NCBI GenBank assembly: GCA_001429255.1
Contig: LMJI01000001.1
Span: 2,574,650-2,638,649 of the forward strand
Source of the DNA: Cellulomonas sp. Root930
GTDB lineage: Bacteria > Actinomycetota > Actinomycetes > Actinomycetales > Cellulomonadaceae
Length of the DNA: 64,000 nt
Direction of reading: 5' to 3'
The notes below the pieces were generated by a model. It was not told the origin of the DNA, did no database searches, and saw only the letters and a program-made list of their open reading frames with translations. Below, piece after piece: positions 46,373 through 57,166 of the stretch (its first letter is position 1; each line of letters starts with the position of its first letter). The translations under genes and the position numbers were made by a program.

Positions 46373-47836
46373 ATGGTCACGGGCGGCCTGCGGCCTCCGA
46401 TGCAGCGTGTGGGTCTCGACGACGACGACGCGCAGGCGGACGACACCGTCCCGTCGGGTCCGCAGAGGCTGCGCGCCACCTCGGCTCGGCTGGCCGCCTG
46501 GGCCGCGGGCCGGCCGGTCCTGGCCGTCGTCGCCGCCGTGATCACCACCGCCGTGCTGGCCACGGTCGTGATCGCCACGCCCCGGTGGGTCAACGACCGC
46601 GAGCGCGCCGCGGTGCTGGGACCGGCGCCGTTCGCGGAGGCCGTGCGCGTGCTCGGCTCAGTTCCGCAGGTGCGCTGGTCGGCCGAGGTCGACGGGTCGG
46701 TCGTACCGGTCCTGGCCGGGGACGTGGTCGTGGCGGTGTCGGGCACGCCGTCGACCGCGCGCGGGCTGGTCGGGCTCGACGTCGTCTCCGGCGCTCGACG
46801 CTGGGCGGTGGCGCTCGACGCGGTGCCCGACCCGGAACGGGTGCTCTGCCGTCCGCTCGACGAGCGGCTCGCGTGCGTGGTGGGCCCCGTCCCCCCGTCG
46901 GACCGCGGCCCGGACCCCCAGGACGAGACGTCGACCCTGCTGCTCGTCGACCCGGCGACGGGCGCCGTGCTCGCGCGCAACGAGGTCCCCGGCTGGGCCG
47001 TGGCGACCGCGCAGGCCGGGTCGGACCTCGTGGTGGCGACGTACGCGCGGGGCATGCTCACGGTCCGGCGGGTCGACCCGTCCTCCGGCGAGGCGCGGTG
47101 GGAGACGCAACGGTGGTCCACGTTCCAGTCCGCGGGCAACGGGCGGGTGGCGCTCGTCGCGGCCGGAGGGCTGGTGATGGCCGCCGGGAACGACGTGACC
47201 CTGCTGCTCGACGCCGCGACGGGGGAGCGGCTGCCGCGGCCGGCGCGCGGGGAGGACGAGCGGCTGCTCGACGACGGCACCCTCGTGCGCACCCGGTACC
47301 GGCTGCCGAACGCCGGTGTCGACGCGGTGTCCGAGCTCTCGACCGGGCGGGGGGAGCCGTGGCTGACCGTCCGCGGGGTGCTCGTCGAACCGGGCGTGAG
47401 CGACGGCAGCTCCGGCCTCGTGTTTGCCGCGAGCGGGCTGTCCGGTGGGCCGCTCGGAGGCCGGGTGCGGGCGTACCGGGAGGGCTCGGCGGAGGCTGTC
47501 TGGCGTGCGCTGATGCCGGCGCCGGTCGTCGCCGTCGACGCGGGCGGGCGCGTGGTGCTGCGCGGCGCAGGCGTCCTCGTGGGGCTGGAGGCGGCGACCG
47601 GCGACCAGCTCTGGCGCCGGGACTTCGGCACCTCGCTGGGCCGGACGTTCACGGACGGCCGGCACGTCGTGGTGGAGCACGACCTCGTCGACGGGGTCCC
47701 GTCGCTGACCGCGATCTCGCTGGACGACGGGGGGACGGCGTGGCGGGCTCCGCTGCCCGCCGGGGCGTCGCGGGCGGTGCGACTGGGCACGCACCTGTAC
47801 GCGCTCGGCGACGAGGTGCTCGTGGCGCTGCGGTGA
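46373..47836 (+). CDS. PQQ-like beta-propeller membrane protein, copy 2
   Basis: 487 residues with the same plan as its upstream neighbour: an acidic cytoplasmic start, a membrane helix (about 50-70) and a propeller (VVSGARRWAVAL, DPSSGEARWET, AATGDQLWRRDF, LDDGGTAWRAPL). The two copies are clearly related but divergent, so the duplication is old. It is the last gene of the operon begun by the PP2C phosphatase; the leuA control region follows. Confidence 0.85.
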   Translation: MVTGGLRPPMQRVGLDDDDAQADDTVPSGPQRLRATSARLAAWAAGRPVLAVVAAVITTAVLATVVIATPRWVNDRERAAVLGPAPFAEAVRVLGSVPQVRWSAEVDGSVVPVLAGDVVVAVSGTPSTARGLVGLDVVSGARRWAVALDAVPDPERVLCRPLDERLACVVGPVPPSDRGPDPQDETSTLLLVDPATGAVLARNEVPGWAVATAQAGSDLVVATYARGMLTVRRVDPSSGEARWETQRWSTFQSAGNGRVALVAAGGLVMAAGNDVTLLLDAATGERLPRPARGEDERLLDDGTLVRTRYRLPNAGVDAVSELSTGRGEPWLTVRGVLVEPGVSDGSSGLVFAASGLSGGPLGGRVRAYREGSAEAVWRALMPAPVVAVDAGGRVVLRGAGVLVGLEAATGDQLWRRDFGTSLGRTFTDGRHVVVEHDLVDGVPSLTAISLDDGGTAWRAPLPAGASRAVRLGTHLYALGDEVLVALR

Positions 47837-47853
47837 GACGGCGGTGGACGGAG

Positions 47854-47884
47854 TTGCGGAACGCCGGGCCCGGGGGGGTACGGT
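47854..47884 (+). promoter_or_regulatory. Promoter of the leuA leader
   Basis: TTGCGG at 47854-47859 and TACGGT at 47879-47884 with a 19-base spacer. The -10 ends 6 bases before the leader GTG, so the leader peptide is probably read from a leaderless transcript. Confidence 0.55.
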
Positions 47885-47886
47885 GA

Positions 47887-49755
<1,869 letters not shown>

Positions 49756-49807
49756 CCGCACCCACCCAGAGCCACCGTCCGCGCGGTCGATCCCGCTGGA
49801 CGGTGTG

Positions 49808-49855
49808 CCCGGGGAGGGGCGCGCTCGGCAACCCCGACGAGCGCCCCTCCCCGGG
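49808..49855 (+). terminator. Terminator after leuA
   Basis: An 18-bp stem with one 2-base bulge (left arm 49808-49827, right arm 49838-49855, core CGAGCGCCCCTCCCCGGG) and a 10-base loop. It lies 52 bases after the leuA stop. Confidence 0.85.
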
Positions 49856-49897
49856 TCAGCAGTGCGTGTCCCGGGCCCTGGTGTGGGTGGCACGGGG

Positions 49898-49903
49898 GAC
49901 AAT
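49898..49903 (+). promoter_or_regulatory. Putative -10 hexamer for recO
   Basis: GACAAT ends 6 bases before the recO GTG. The same hexamer at the same distance precedes dusB (57809-57814). Probably a leaderless promoter. Confidence 0.45.
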
Positions 49904-49909
49904 GACCCG

Positions 49910-50641
49910 GTGAGCCTCTACCGCGACGAGGCGATCGTCCTGCGCACCCACAAGCTGGGGGAGGCCGACCGCATCGTCACCCTCCTGACCCGGTCGCACG
50001 GCAAGGTGCGTGCGGTCGGCAAGGGTGTGCGCCGGACGTCGTCGCGGTTCGGCTCCCGCCTGGAGCCGTTCATGTACGTCGACCTCCAGCTGAGCACGGG
50101 CCGCAACCTCGACATCGTCACGCAGGCCGAGACGCTGGGTGCGTTCGGGCGGCGGATCTGCGAGGACTACACGCTCTACACCGCCGGCACCGTGATGCTC
50201 GAGACCGCCGACAAGCTGGTCGAGGCCGAGCACGAGCCGTCCCTGCAGCAGTACTGGCTGCTGGTCGGCGCCGTGAAGGCGCTCGCTGCCCGCGATCACG
50301 CGCCGGGCCTGGTGCTCGACTCGTACCTGCTGCGCGCGCTCGCGGTGGCCGGCTGGGCGCCCAGCTTCACCGACTGCGCCCGCTGCGGGGAGCCGGGTCC
50401 GCACTCGGCCTTCGCGGTGGCGTCCGGTGGTGCCGTCTGCCGGGCGTGCCGGCCACCCGGTGCGGCCGCGCCGGCCCCGGAGACGTTCGAGCTCCTGGCG
50501 TCGCTGCTCGCGGGAGACTGGGGTGTCGCCGACGCCAGCGCCGAGCGGCACCGCGGCGAGGGCAACGGCCTGGTCGCCGCGTTCTGCCAGTTCCACCTCG
50601 AGCGCCAGCTGCGCTCGCTGCCGATGGTCGAGAGGGTCTGA
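49910..50641 (+). CDS. recO: DNA repair protein RecO
   Basis: 243-residue recombination mediator that loads RecA with RecR. The OB-fold N-terminus reads [20 protein letters not shown] and [11 protein letters not shown]. The C-terminal zinc site is CARCGE with a later CRACR. GTG start. It is followed by uppS with no gap, a fixed actinobacterial pair. Confidence 0.96.
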   Translation: MSLYRDEAIVLRTHKLGEADRIVTLLTRSHGKVRAVGKGVRRTSSRFGSRLEPFMYVDLQLSTGRNLDIVTQAETLGAFGRRICEDYTLYTAGTVMLETADKLVEAEHEPSLQQYWLLVGAVKALAARDHAPGLVLDSYLLRALAVAGWAPSFTDCARCGEPGPHSAFAVASGGAVCRACRPPGAAAPAPETFELLASLLAGDWGVADASAERHRGEGNGLVAAFCQFHLERQLRSLPMVERV

Positions 50642-51424
50642 ATGCCGGTCCCACCCCCGCCGCACCCCAGCGGCGAACGCGCCCCCGTGATCCCGAAGGA
50701 GTTCGTGCCCCGGCACGTGGCGGTCGTGATGGACGGCAACGGCCGGTGGGCCAACGCGCGCGGGCTGCCCCGCACGGCCGGTCACGCCGCGGGGGAGGCC
50801 TCGCTGCTCGACGTCGTGGCCGGTGCGATCGAGGTGGGCGTCGAGTACGTCTCGGCGTACGCGTTCTCCACGGAGAACTGGTCACGATCACCGGACGAGG
50901 TGCGCTTCCTGATGGGGTTCAACCGGGACGTGCTGCGCCGCCGGCGGGACCTGATGAACTCGTGGGGGGTCCGGGTCCGCTGGGCGGGCCGACGGCCGAA
51001 GCTGTGGCGCTCGGTGATCAACGAGCTGGAGACGGCCGAGGAGCTCACCCGGGACAACTCCACGGTGACCCTGACCATGTGCGTGAACTACGGCGGGCGG
51101 GCGGAGATCGCCGACGCCGCGCAGGCGATCGCGCGGGAGGTCGCCGCGGGCCGCGTGAAGCCGGACAAGGTGAACGAGAAGCTGTTCGCGCGCTACCTCG
51201 ACGAGCCCGACCTGCCGGACGTCGACCTGTTCCTGCGGTCCTCCGGTGAGCAGCGGATCTCGAACTTCATGATCTGGCAGGCGGCCTACGCGGAGCTCGT
51301 GTTCCTCGACGAGCCGTGGCCGGACGTGGACCGACGGCACCTCTGGCGCGCGGTCGAGACGTACGCGCGGCGGGACCGGCGGTACGGCGGGGCCGTGGAC
51401 CGGCCGGGTCAGACCTCGGCCTGA
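50642..51424 (+). CDS. uppS: Undecaprenyl diphosphate synthase family (cis-prenyltransferase)
   Basis: 260-residue enzyme making the long-chain lipid carrier for cell-wall synthesis. The catalytic Asp lies in [10 protein letters not shown] near residue 30; AFSTENW and [13 protein letters not shown] are further conserved blocks. In actinobacteria, paralogues make decaprenyl or shorter products, so chain length is not settled. The ATG directly follows the recO stop. The last 16 bases overlap a convergent gene. Confidence 0.94.
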   Translation: MPVPPPPHPSGERAPVIPKEFVPRHVAVVMDGNGRWANARGLPRTAGHAAGEASLLDVVAGAIEVGVEYVSAYAFSTENWSRSPDEVRFLMGFNRDVLRRRRDLMNSWGVRVRWAGRRPKLWRSVINELETAEELTRDNSTVTLTMCVNYGGRAEIADAAQAIAREVAAGRVKPDKVNEKLFARYLDEPDLPDVDLFLRSSGEQRISNFMIWQAAYAELVFLDEPWPDVDRRHLWRAVETYARRDRRYGGAVDRPGQTSA

Positions 51425-51957
51425 ACGCGCACCGCCGTGCTCGACCGGGCGCGGCGCCGCAGCAGCCAACCGACCACGAGGGCGATCACGAGGACCACGC
51501 CGGCGAGCGCCCACGGCGAGCGGGCGAACAGGGCGACCGCCGCCCACAGGGCGCCGAAGCCGATGGTCGCCCAGATCACCGCCCACGCGATCGCCCCCGG
51601 GATCGACGCGAGCGTGAAGCGCAGGTAGGGCATCTTGACCAGGCCGGCGGCCGCGATGATCGCGGTCTGCAGCCCGACCGTCAGGTACGCGAGGGTGACC
51701 GCGATCGGTCCCCAGCGACGCACCAGGTCGAGCCCGCGCTGTGCGCCGGACGTGCCGGACCAGGCCTCGAGCCGCGTGACGGAGGCGTGCCACCAGCTCG
51801 GTGCGCCCTCGTGGTCGTCGACCACCTGTGCACCGCGCACCACGCCACGACCAGCCCAGTAGGTGGCGTGCGAGCGGGCCATGACGATGACGAACAGCCC
51901 CGCGATCGCGACACCGAGCGGCACGGTGCCGAGGTGATACGCGTCCCGGGGATCCAC
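51409..51957 (-). CDS. DedA/VTT-like membrane protein
   Basis: 182 residues with four or five membrane helices. The block [19 protein letters not shown] followed by [16 protein letters not shown] resembles the VTT (DedA) core, though the family's conserved Arg/Gly motif is only partly visible. DedA proteins flip lipids or support membrane homeostasis. It starts 9 bases after the permease gene on the same strand, so it may belong to the zinc-uptake operon, and it converges on uppS. Confidence 0.7.
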   Translation of the reverse strand: MDPRDAYHLGTVPLGVAIAGLFVIVMARSHATYWAGRGVVRGAQVVDDHEGAPSWWHASVTRLEAWSGTSGAQRGLDLVRRWGPIAVTLAYLTVGLQTAIIAAAGLVKMPYLRFTLASIPGAIAWAVIWATIGFGALWAAVALFARSPWALAGVVLVIALVVGWLLRRRARSSTAVRVQAEV

Positions 51958-51966
51958 GTCTCGATC

Positions 51967-52920
51967 CTACGGGGCCGGTGAGGGGCGTCTCGTCGCGTCG
52001 CTGTCGCGCACGTCGTCCACCAGGAGGACGTCGTCGACCATGTCCGGGTGGGGGTCGCGCGGCGGCGCCGGTCGGCGCAGGAGCGGCTGCAGCGTGGCCG
52101 TGACGGCGTAGACCAGGATCGCGAGCACGACGATCGTGGCGCCCGGCGGGATGTCCTGCCAGTAGGTGAGCACCAGGCCCGCGATGCTGACCACGACACC
52201 GACCACGCTGGCCAGCATCATCGTGCGGCCGAACGACCGGGCGAACAGCTGCGCGATGGCCACCGGCACGATCATCAGTGCACTGACCAGCAGCAGGCCG
52301 ACCACGCGCATCGCGATGGTCACCGTCAGGGCGGCGATCGTGGCGACGAGCATGGAGAGCAGCCGCACGGGCAGGCCGCTGGCGCGGGCGAACTCCTCGT
52401 CGTGGCTCACCGCGAACAGGGCGGTGCGCAGGCCGACGCCGACGCCGAGCACGAGGACCGCCAGCGCGACGGTCCACCACAGGTCGGCGCTGGACACGGT
52501 CGAGATCGACCCGAACAGGTAGCTGATGAGGTTGGCGTTGGTGCCGCCGGCCAGCTTGATGAGCAGGACGCCGCCGGCGATGCCGCCGTAGAACATGAGC
52601 GCGAGGGCCAGGTCGCCGCTGGTTCTCCCGCGCTCGCGCACCAGCTCGATGACGATCGAGCCGACGACGGCGGCGATGACCGCGCCGGGCAGGGCGAGCG
52701 TGTCCTGCGGGACGAGACCCGCCCAGCTGCCGACGAGCCAGCCGAGCGCCACGCCGGTGAGCGCGACGTGCCCGATGCCGTCGCCCATGAGGGCCATCCG
52801 GCGCTGCACGAGGAACGTGCCGACCACGGGCGCGGCCGCGCCGACGAGGATCGCGGCGAGGAGCGCCCGCTGCATGAGCGGCGAGCTGAGCAGCTCGACC
52901 ACCTGGTCCCACGCGGTCAC
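51967..52920 (-). CDS. znuB: Zinc/manganese ABC transporter permease
   Basis: 317 residues with about eight membrane helices of the ABC-3 permease family (MQRALLAAILVGAAAPVVG, RRMALMGDGIGHVALTGVA, GLLLVSALMIVPVA). Ends in a polar tail of about 45 residues. Its start overlaps the stop of the ATPase gene by 4 bases. Zinc is inferred from the Zur-like boxes before the first gene. Confidence 0.9.
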   Translation of the reverse strand: MTAWDQVVELLSSPLMQRALLAAILVGAAAPVVGTFLVQRRMALMGDGIGHVALTGVALGWLVGSWAGLVPQDTLALPGAVIAAVVGSIVIELVRERGRTSGDLALALMFYGGIAGGVLLIKLAGGTNANLISYLFGSISTVSSADLWWTVALAVLVLGVGVGLRTALFAVSHDEEFARASGLPVRLLSMLVATIAALTVTIAMRVVGLLLVSALMIVPVAIAQLFARSFGRTMMLASVVGVVVSIAGLVLTYWQDIPPGATIVVLAILVYAVTATLQPLLRRPAPPRDPHPDMVDDVLLVDDVRDSDATRRPSPAP

Positions 52921-53693
52921 GGGTTCACCTCCACCGACAGGGACGGGCCCGTGCGCGGCGGCTCGGGGTCGGGATGCGCGTGCGTGTGGTCGTGGTGCTC
53001 GCCCGCGTGCTCGCCGCGTGCGGCCGGCGGCGCACCGTCGTGGGCCACCCGGCCGTGCCGGAGGACGATCGCCCGGTCGATCAGCGGAGCGAACGGGCCG
53101 AGCTCGTGCAGGATCACGACCACGGTGGTGCCCGCGTCGTGCAGGCGGCTGACCGTGTCCACGAACGTCGCCTGGGTGGGGATGTCGATGCCCGAGGTGG
53201 GCTCGTCGAGGACGAGCAGGTCGGGGTCGCGGACGAGGGCGCGAGCGATCAGGACACGCTGCTGCTGACCGCCCGACATCTCCTGCACCCGCTGGAACGC
53301 CCGGTCACCCAGGCCGACGTCGGCCAGGGCGGCGAGCGCGCGTCGGCGGTGCCCGCGCGGCGGTCGCAGCGTGCGACCGTGCAGCAGGCCGGACGACACC
53401 ACCTCGTACGCGGTCGCCGGGACCCCCGCGGCGGCGGGCAGGCGCTGCGGCACGTACCCGATGCGGTCCCACGGCGCCGACGGACCCAGGGGCGCGCCGA
53501 ACAGCCGGACGTCGCCGGAGGTGCGGGGCACCACGCCGAGCAGGGTGCGCACGAGGGTGGACTTGCCGGAGCCGTTGGCGCCGAGCAGCGCGAGGACCTC
53601 GCCCGCGGGGACGGCCAGGTCGATGCCGTCGAGGATCGGCTGGCCACCGAGCGTCACGCCGAGGCCGGTCGCCTCGATCACGGGTGTGCTCAC
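52917..53693 (-). CDS. znuC: Zinc/manganese ABC transporter ATPase
   Basis: 258 residues: Walker A GANGSGKST, Q-loop YVPQRLP, signature MSGGQQQR, Walker B LLVLDEPTSG and the switch His in ILHELG. The C-terminal 30 residues contain a His/Glu cluster (GEHAGEHHDHTHAH) that could bind metal. The GTG at 53693 overlaps the znuA stop (GTGA), which settles the start against the much longer open frame. Confidence 0.92.
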   Translation of the reverse strand: MSTPVIEATGLGVTLGGQPILDGIDLAVPAGEVLALLGANGSGKSTLVRTLLGVVPRTSGDVRLFGAPLGPSAPWDRIGYVPQRLPAAAGVPATAYEVVSSGLLHGRTLRPPRGHRRRALAALADVGLGDRAFQRVQEMSGGQQQRVLIARALVRDPDLLVLDEPTSGIDIPTQATFVDTVSRLHDAGTTVVVILHELGPFAPLIDRAIVLRHGRVAHDGAPPAARGEHAGEHHDHTHAHPDPEPPRTGPSLSVEVNP

Positions 53694-54616
53694 GAGCAGG
53701 ACAATGCCATGCGCAGCGCCTCGAGGTTCGCCGCGGCGATCGAGAAGTAGTCGGCGCCGGGGTCGGCGAGGCCCTCGACGGGGTCGAGCACCGCGGTCGT
53801 GATGCCGAGGTCGTCGGCGAGCGTCTCGGCGACCTTGGGGCTGACCAGGCTCTCGAAGAAGATCGTGCTCACGTCCTCGTCCCGCACGATCGTCTCGACG
53901 GCGGCCAGGCGAGCGGGCGACGGCTCCGCCTCCGGGTCGATGCCGGAGATGCCGACCTGCTCCAGGTCGTACCGGTCCGCCAGGTAGCCGAACGCCTCGT
54001 GCGAGGTCACGAACGTGCGGACCTCGCACTGCTGGAGACCGGTGGCGTACGTGGCGTCGAGATCCTCGAACCGCTGGCTGAGCGCCGCCGCATTGGCGGC
54101 GAACGTCTCGGCGCCGTCGGGGTCGATCTCGGTGAGCGTCGCCGCGACGTCCTCGACGACGGACGGCATCCGGCTGGGGTCGAGCCAGAAGTGGGGGTCG
54201 AGGTCGCCGTGCTCGTGCTCGGCGTGCTCCTCCTCCGACTCGTCCTCGTGGTCTGCGGGCCGCAGCGTCGTGTCGGACGCCGCGTCGACCACGTGGGCGG
54301 GCGAGGTCTGGGCGACGGCGTCGTCGACCGCGGCCTGGAACCCCGAGAGGTAGACCACGAGGTCGGCGCCGTCGATCCGCGACACCTGGGCGGGGGAGAG
54401 CTCGACGTCGTGGGGCTCGGCGCCGGGCGGGGTCAGCGACCGCACGGTCACCCGGTCGCCCCCCACCTGCTCGGCGACGAACTGCAGCGGGTAGAACGAC
54501 GCCATGACGTCGACCGTCCCGTCGTCGGCCCCGGAGGCGCTCGCGCAGCCGGTGAGCACCAGCGGCAGAGCGGCCAGCGGTGCGAGCAGGGCCAGACGAC
54601 GAGGCGCGATGGACAT
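53690..54616 (-). CDS. znuA: Zinc-binding lipoprotein of ABC transporter
   Basis: 308-residue cluster A-I solute-binding lipoprotein. The signal peptide ends in lipobox LTGC (Cys24). Metal ligands are in PGAEPHDVE, DPHFWLDP and TSHEAFGY. A charged His/Glu loop (HEDESEEEHAEHEHGD) typical of zinc binders lies before DPHFW. The ATG at 54616 is preferred over one at 54625 because a TTGACA / GAGAAT promoter would start transcription at about 54617, and the upstream ATG lies inside the -10. Confidence 0.93.
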   Translation of the reverse strand: MSIAPRRLALLAPLAALPLVLTGCASASGADDGTVDVMASFYPLQFVAEQVGGDRVTVRSLTPPGAEPHDVELSPAQVSRIDGADLVVYLSGFQAAVDDAVAQTSPAHVVDAASDTTLRPADHEDESEEEHAEHEHGDLDPHFWLDPSRMPSVVEDVAATLTEIDPDGAETFAANAAALSQRFEDLDATYATGLQQCEVRTFVTSHEAFGYLADRYDLEQVGISGIDPEAEPSPARLAAVETIVRDEDVSTIFFESLVSPKVAETLADDLGITTAVLDPVEGLADPGADYFSIAAANLEALRMALSCS

Positions 54617-54652
54617 GACGATCATTCTCAGTTAGTCGAGAACCGTTGTCAA
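54616..54652 (-). promoter_or_regulatory. znuA promoter with two Zur-like boxes
   Basis: On the minus strand TTGACA (54652-54647), a 17-base spacer and GAGAAT (54629-54624). A dyad matching the actinobacterial Zur box, TGAGAATGATCGTCA (54630-54616), covers the -10, and a second, weaker one, TGACAACGGTTCTCG (54651-54637), covers the -35. The consensus (TGAAAATGATTTTCA-like) is from memory. Confidence 0.7.
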
Positions 54653-54772
54653 AACGGGGTCCGCCGCCGACGGGTAACCTGGGCTGCTCATGCTCACACC
54701 GCGGCCCCACGGTCGCGGTCCACCCGCCCGCGACACCCAGCCGCGGGCGCCACCACCCTGGAGTGATCGATC

Positions 54773-56158
54773 GTGGCTGCACCCTCTCGCCTGGACTCCG
54801 TCGTCTCCCTCGCCAAGCGGCGCGGGTTCGTCTTCCCGAGCGGCGAGATCTACGGCGGTACCCGGTCCGCGTGGGACTACGGACCGCTGGGCGTCGAGCT
54901 CAAGGAGAACATCAAGCGCCAGTGGTGGCGCACGATGGTGACCAGCCGCGACGACATCGTCGGCCTCGACTCGTCGGTCATCCTGCCGCGCCAGGTCTGG
55001 GTCGCCTCCGGCCACGTCGGCGTCTTCACCGACCCGCTGACGGAGTGCCTGAGCTGCCACAAGCGGTTCCGCGAGGACCACATGCTCGAGGAGTTCGAGG
55101 AGAAGAAGGGCCGCGTCCCTGAGCATGGCCTGGCGGACATCGCCTGCCCGAACTGCGGCACGCGTGGTCAGTGGACCGAGCCGCGCGACTTCAACATGAT
55201 GCTCAAGACGTACCTCGGTCCGGTCGAGGACGAGTCCGGCCTGCACTACCTGCGTCCCGAGACCGCGCAGGGCATCTTCGTGAACTTCGCCAACGTGAGC
55301 ACCACGTCGCGCAAGAAGCCGCCGTTCGGCATCGGCCAGATCGGCAAGTCCTTCCGCAACGAGATCACGCCCGGCAACTTCATCTTCCGCACGCGCGAGT
55401 TCGAGCAGATGGAGATGGAGTTCTTCGTCGAGCCCGGCACCGACGAGACGTGGCACCAGTACTGGATCGACCAGCGCACCGACTGGTACGTGGACCTCGG
55501 CATCGCGCGAGACAACCTGCGGCTGTACGAGCACCCGGCCGAGAAGCTGTCGCACTACTCGAAGCGGACCGTCGACATCGAGTACCGCTTCGGGTTCCAG
55601 GGCAGCGAGTGGGGCGAGCTCGAGGGCATCGCCAACCGCACGGACTTCGACCTGAAGACCCACACCGAGCACTCCGGCCAGGACCTGTCGTACTTCGACC
55701 AGGCGAAGAACGAGCGCTACGTGCCGTACGTCATCGAGCCGGCGGCGGGTCTGACGCGCTCGCTCATGGCGTTCCTCGTCGAGTCGTACACCGAGGACGA
55801 GGCGCCCAACACCAAGGGCGGCGTCGACACCCGCGTGGTGCTCAAGCTCGATCCTCGCCTGGCGCCGGTCAAGGCGGCGGTGCTCCCGCTGTCCCGCAAC
55901 GAGTCGCTGTCGCCCAAGGCCCGCGACCTGTCCGCCGAGCTGCGCAAGAACTGGAACGTGGACTTCGACGACGCCGGCGCGATCGGCCGTCGCTACCGCC
56001 GCCAGGACGAGATCGGCACGCCGTTCTGCATCACGGTCGACTTCGACACGCTCGACGACCAGGCCGTCACAATCCGGCACCGCGACGACATGACGCAGGA
56101 GCGGGTGGCCCTGGACAAGGTCACCGGCTACCTGGCGCAGCACCTCGTCGGCGCCTGA
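54773..56158 (+). CDS. glyS: Glycyl-tRNA synthetase (alpha2 type)
   Basis: 461-residue class II synthetase. Motif 1 region follows [11 protein letters not shown], a zinc-binding insertion has CLSC and CPNCG, motif 2 is [23 protein letters not shown] (quoted in part: [18 protein letters not shown]) and motif 3 is in the [10 protein letters not shown] segment. The C-terminal anticodon-binding domain ends at [11 protein letters not shown] start. The 147 bases upstream are shared with the divergent zinc operon and hold TAACCT as a possible -10. Confidence 0.97.
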   Translation: MAAPSRLDSVVSLAKRRGFVFPSGEIYGGTRSAWDYGPLGVELKENIKRQWWRTMVTSRDDIVGLDSSVILPRQVWVASGHVGVFTDPLTECLSCHKRFREDHMLEEFEEKKGRVPEHGLADIACPNCGTRGQWTEPRDFNMMLKTYLGPVEDESGLHYLRPETAQGIFVNFANVSTTSRKKPPFGIGQIGKSFRNEITPGNFIFRTREFEQMEMEFFVEPGTDETWHQYWIDQRTDWYVDLGIARDNLRLYEHPAEKLSHYSKRTVDIEYRFGFQGSEWGELEGIANRTDFDLKTHTEHSGQDLSYFDQAKNERYVPYVIEPAAGLTRSLMAFLVESYTEDEAPNTKGGVDTRVVLKLDPRLAPVKAAVLPLSRNESLSPKARDLSAELRKNWNVDFDDAGAIGRRYRRQDEIGTPFCITVDFDTLDDQAVTIRHRDDMTQERVALDKVTGYLAQHLVGA

Positions 56159-56171
56159 CCTCGCATGTCGA

Positions 56172-56203
56172 CGCAGGCCCGGAGCGCGCGCTCCGAGCCT
56201 GCG
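56172..56203. terminator. Terminator between convergent genes
   Basis: CGCAGGC (56172-56178) pairs with GCCTGCG (56197-56203) outside a perfect GGAGCGC/GCGCTCC stem (56181-56194). It separates glyS from the minus-strand membrane protein gene. Confidence 0.8.
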
Positions 56204-56209
56204 GTGCGT

Positions 56210-57166
56210 CTAGTACCCGTTGCGGACGCGCTCGAGCACCTGGTCGGCCGTGAACGCACAGGCACCGAGACTGCCGCAGCCTTCGCCCGCGACGGTGGTG
56301 CCGTCCGCGCCGACGAACGTCGCGAACGGGGGCGGGTCGCCCTGGAGCACGATGCCGTTGGTGACGTTGACGGTCTCTCGGACCGCGTAGAGAAGCCGGT
56401 CATCCGTGCCGGGAGCCCGGAAGGTGGGGACCTCGAAGGTGGCGGCAGACCCGACGACGACGTCGTCGACGACCTCGCCGACACCTCTCGGGTACGTCAC
56501 GAAGACGCGCGGGTTCTCGAGACCGGGCGGTACGTCTCCCACGAGGACCGCGACGAGGCTCCGCCAGTCGCTGCTCGCGGGCTCGGGGAGCAAGAAGGCG
56601 GCCCGCTGCGCCGCCGGGTACAGCGCCTTGCCGTCGTCGGCCCCGTCCGTGCTCCACGTCAACGTGGCGGCCGTGCCGAGCGACGAACCGTCTCCGCCGT
56701 CATAGCCCTCCCGCGCGGCGACCGTGACGCCGGCGCGACCGTCGGGAAGGCCGTCGAGGGCCTGCACGCCCACCGGGTAGATCCGCCCGCCCGTGGGGCT
56801 GAGGGTGTCGAGCCTGACGGACAGGTTCAGGTCGAGCCACTCGCCGTCGGGTGCGGTCCGCGTCATCGGCGCGTTGGCGGCCCAGATGTTCTGCGCGACC
56901 TCGACGGAGGGGTCGGTGCCGAGCGTCCGCGGGGCCTGGGTGGCGACCGGGGTGCGGTGCGGAAGAGGGAGGGCTCCGACGGCTGCTCCGGCTGCGAGCG
57001 CGAGCGCTGCGACGACCGACACCGAGCCCGCGACCGCTCGACGGCGGCGGCGCCGGCGACCCGCGACGACGGTCTCGCCCGGGTCGAGCGACATCGTCGG
57101 CAGCGCGAGGTCCGCCCGGGCGCGCAGGGATCGGACGAGGTCCTCGTCGGACAGGGTCGTGCTCAT
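56210..57166 (-). CDS. Membrane protein, probable partner of the sigma factor
   Basis: 318 residues: a cytoplasmic start (about 1-42, SDEDLVRSLRARADLALP), one membrane helix (about 44-66) after an Arg cluster, and a 250-residue extracytoplasmic domain I do not recognise (GVQALDGLPDGRAGVTV, ending with three Cys near the C-terminus). It overlaps the sigma gene by 4 bases, the usual place of an anti-sigma factor. It lacks the HxxxCxxC zinc motif of ZAS anti-sigma factors, so the role is inference. Confidence 0.75.
   Translation of the reverse strand: MSTTLSDEDLVRSLRARADLALPTMSLDPGETVVAGRRRRRRRAVAGSVSVVAALALAAGAAVGALPLPHRTPVATQAPRTLGTDPSVEVAQNIWAANAPMTRTAPDGEWLDLNLSVRLDTLSPTGGRIYPVGVQALDGLPDGRAGVTVAAREGYDGGDGSSLGTAATLTWSTDGADDGKALYPAAQRAAFLLPEPASSDWRSLVAVLVGDVPPGLENPRVFVTYPRGVGEVVDDVVVGSAATFEVPTFRAPGTDDRLLYAVRETVNVTNGIVLQGDPPPFATFVGADGTTVAGEGCGSLGACAFTADQVLERVRNGY

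Noticed and set aside
54653..54772. T-box leader before glyS
   Set aside because: No room for the full structure and no T-box core sequence in the interval; actinobacterial glyS is not usually T-box controlled.
52917..54782. A 621-codon frame joining the ATPase with upstream sequence as a fusion protein
   Set aside because: The upstream part is antisense-frame noise across znuA; the GTG at 53693 overlaps the znuA stop and begins the ATPase fold.
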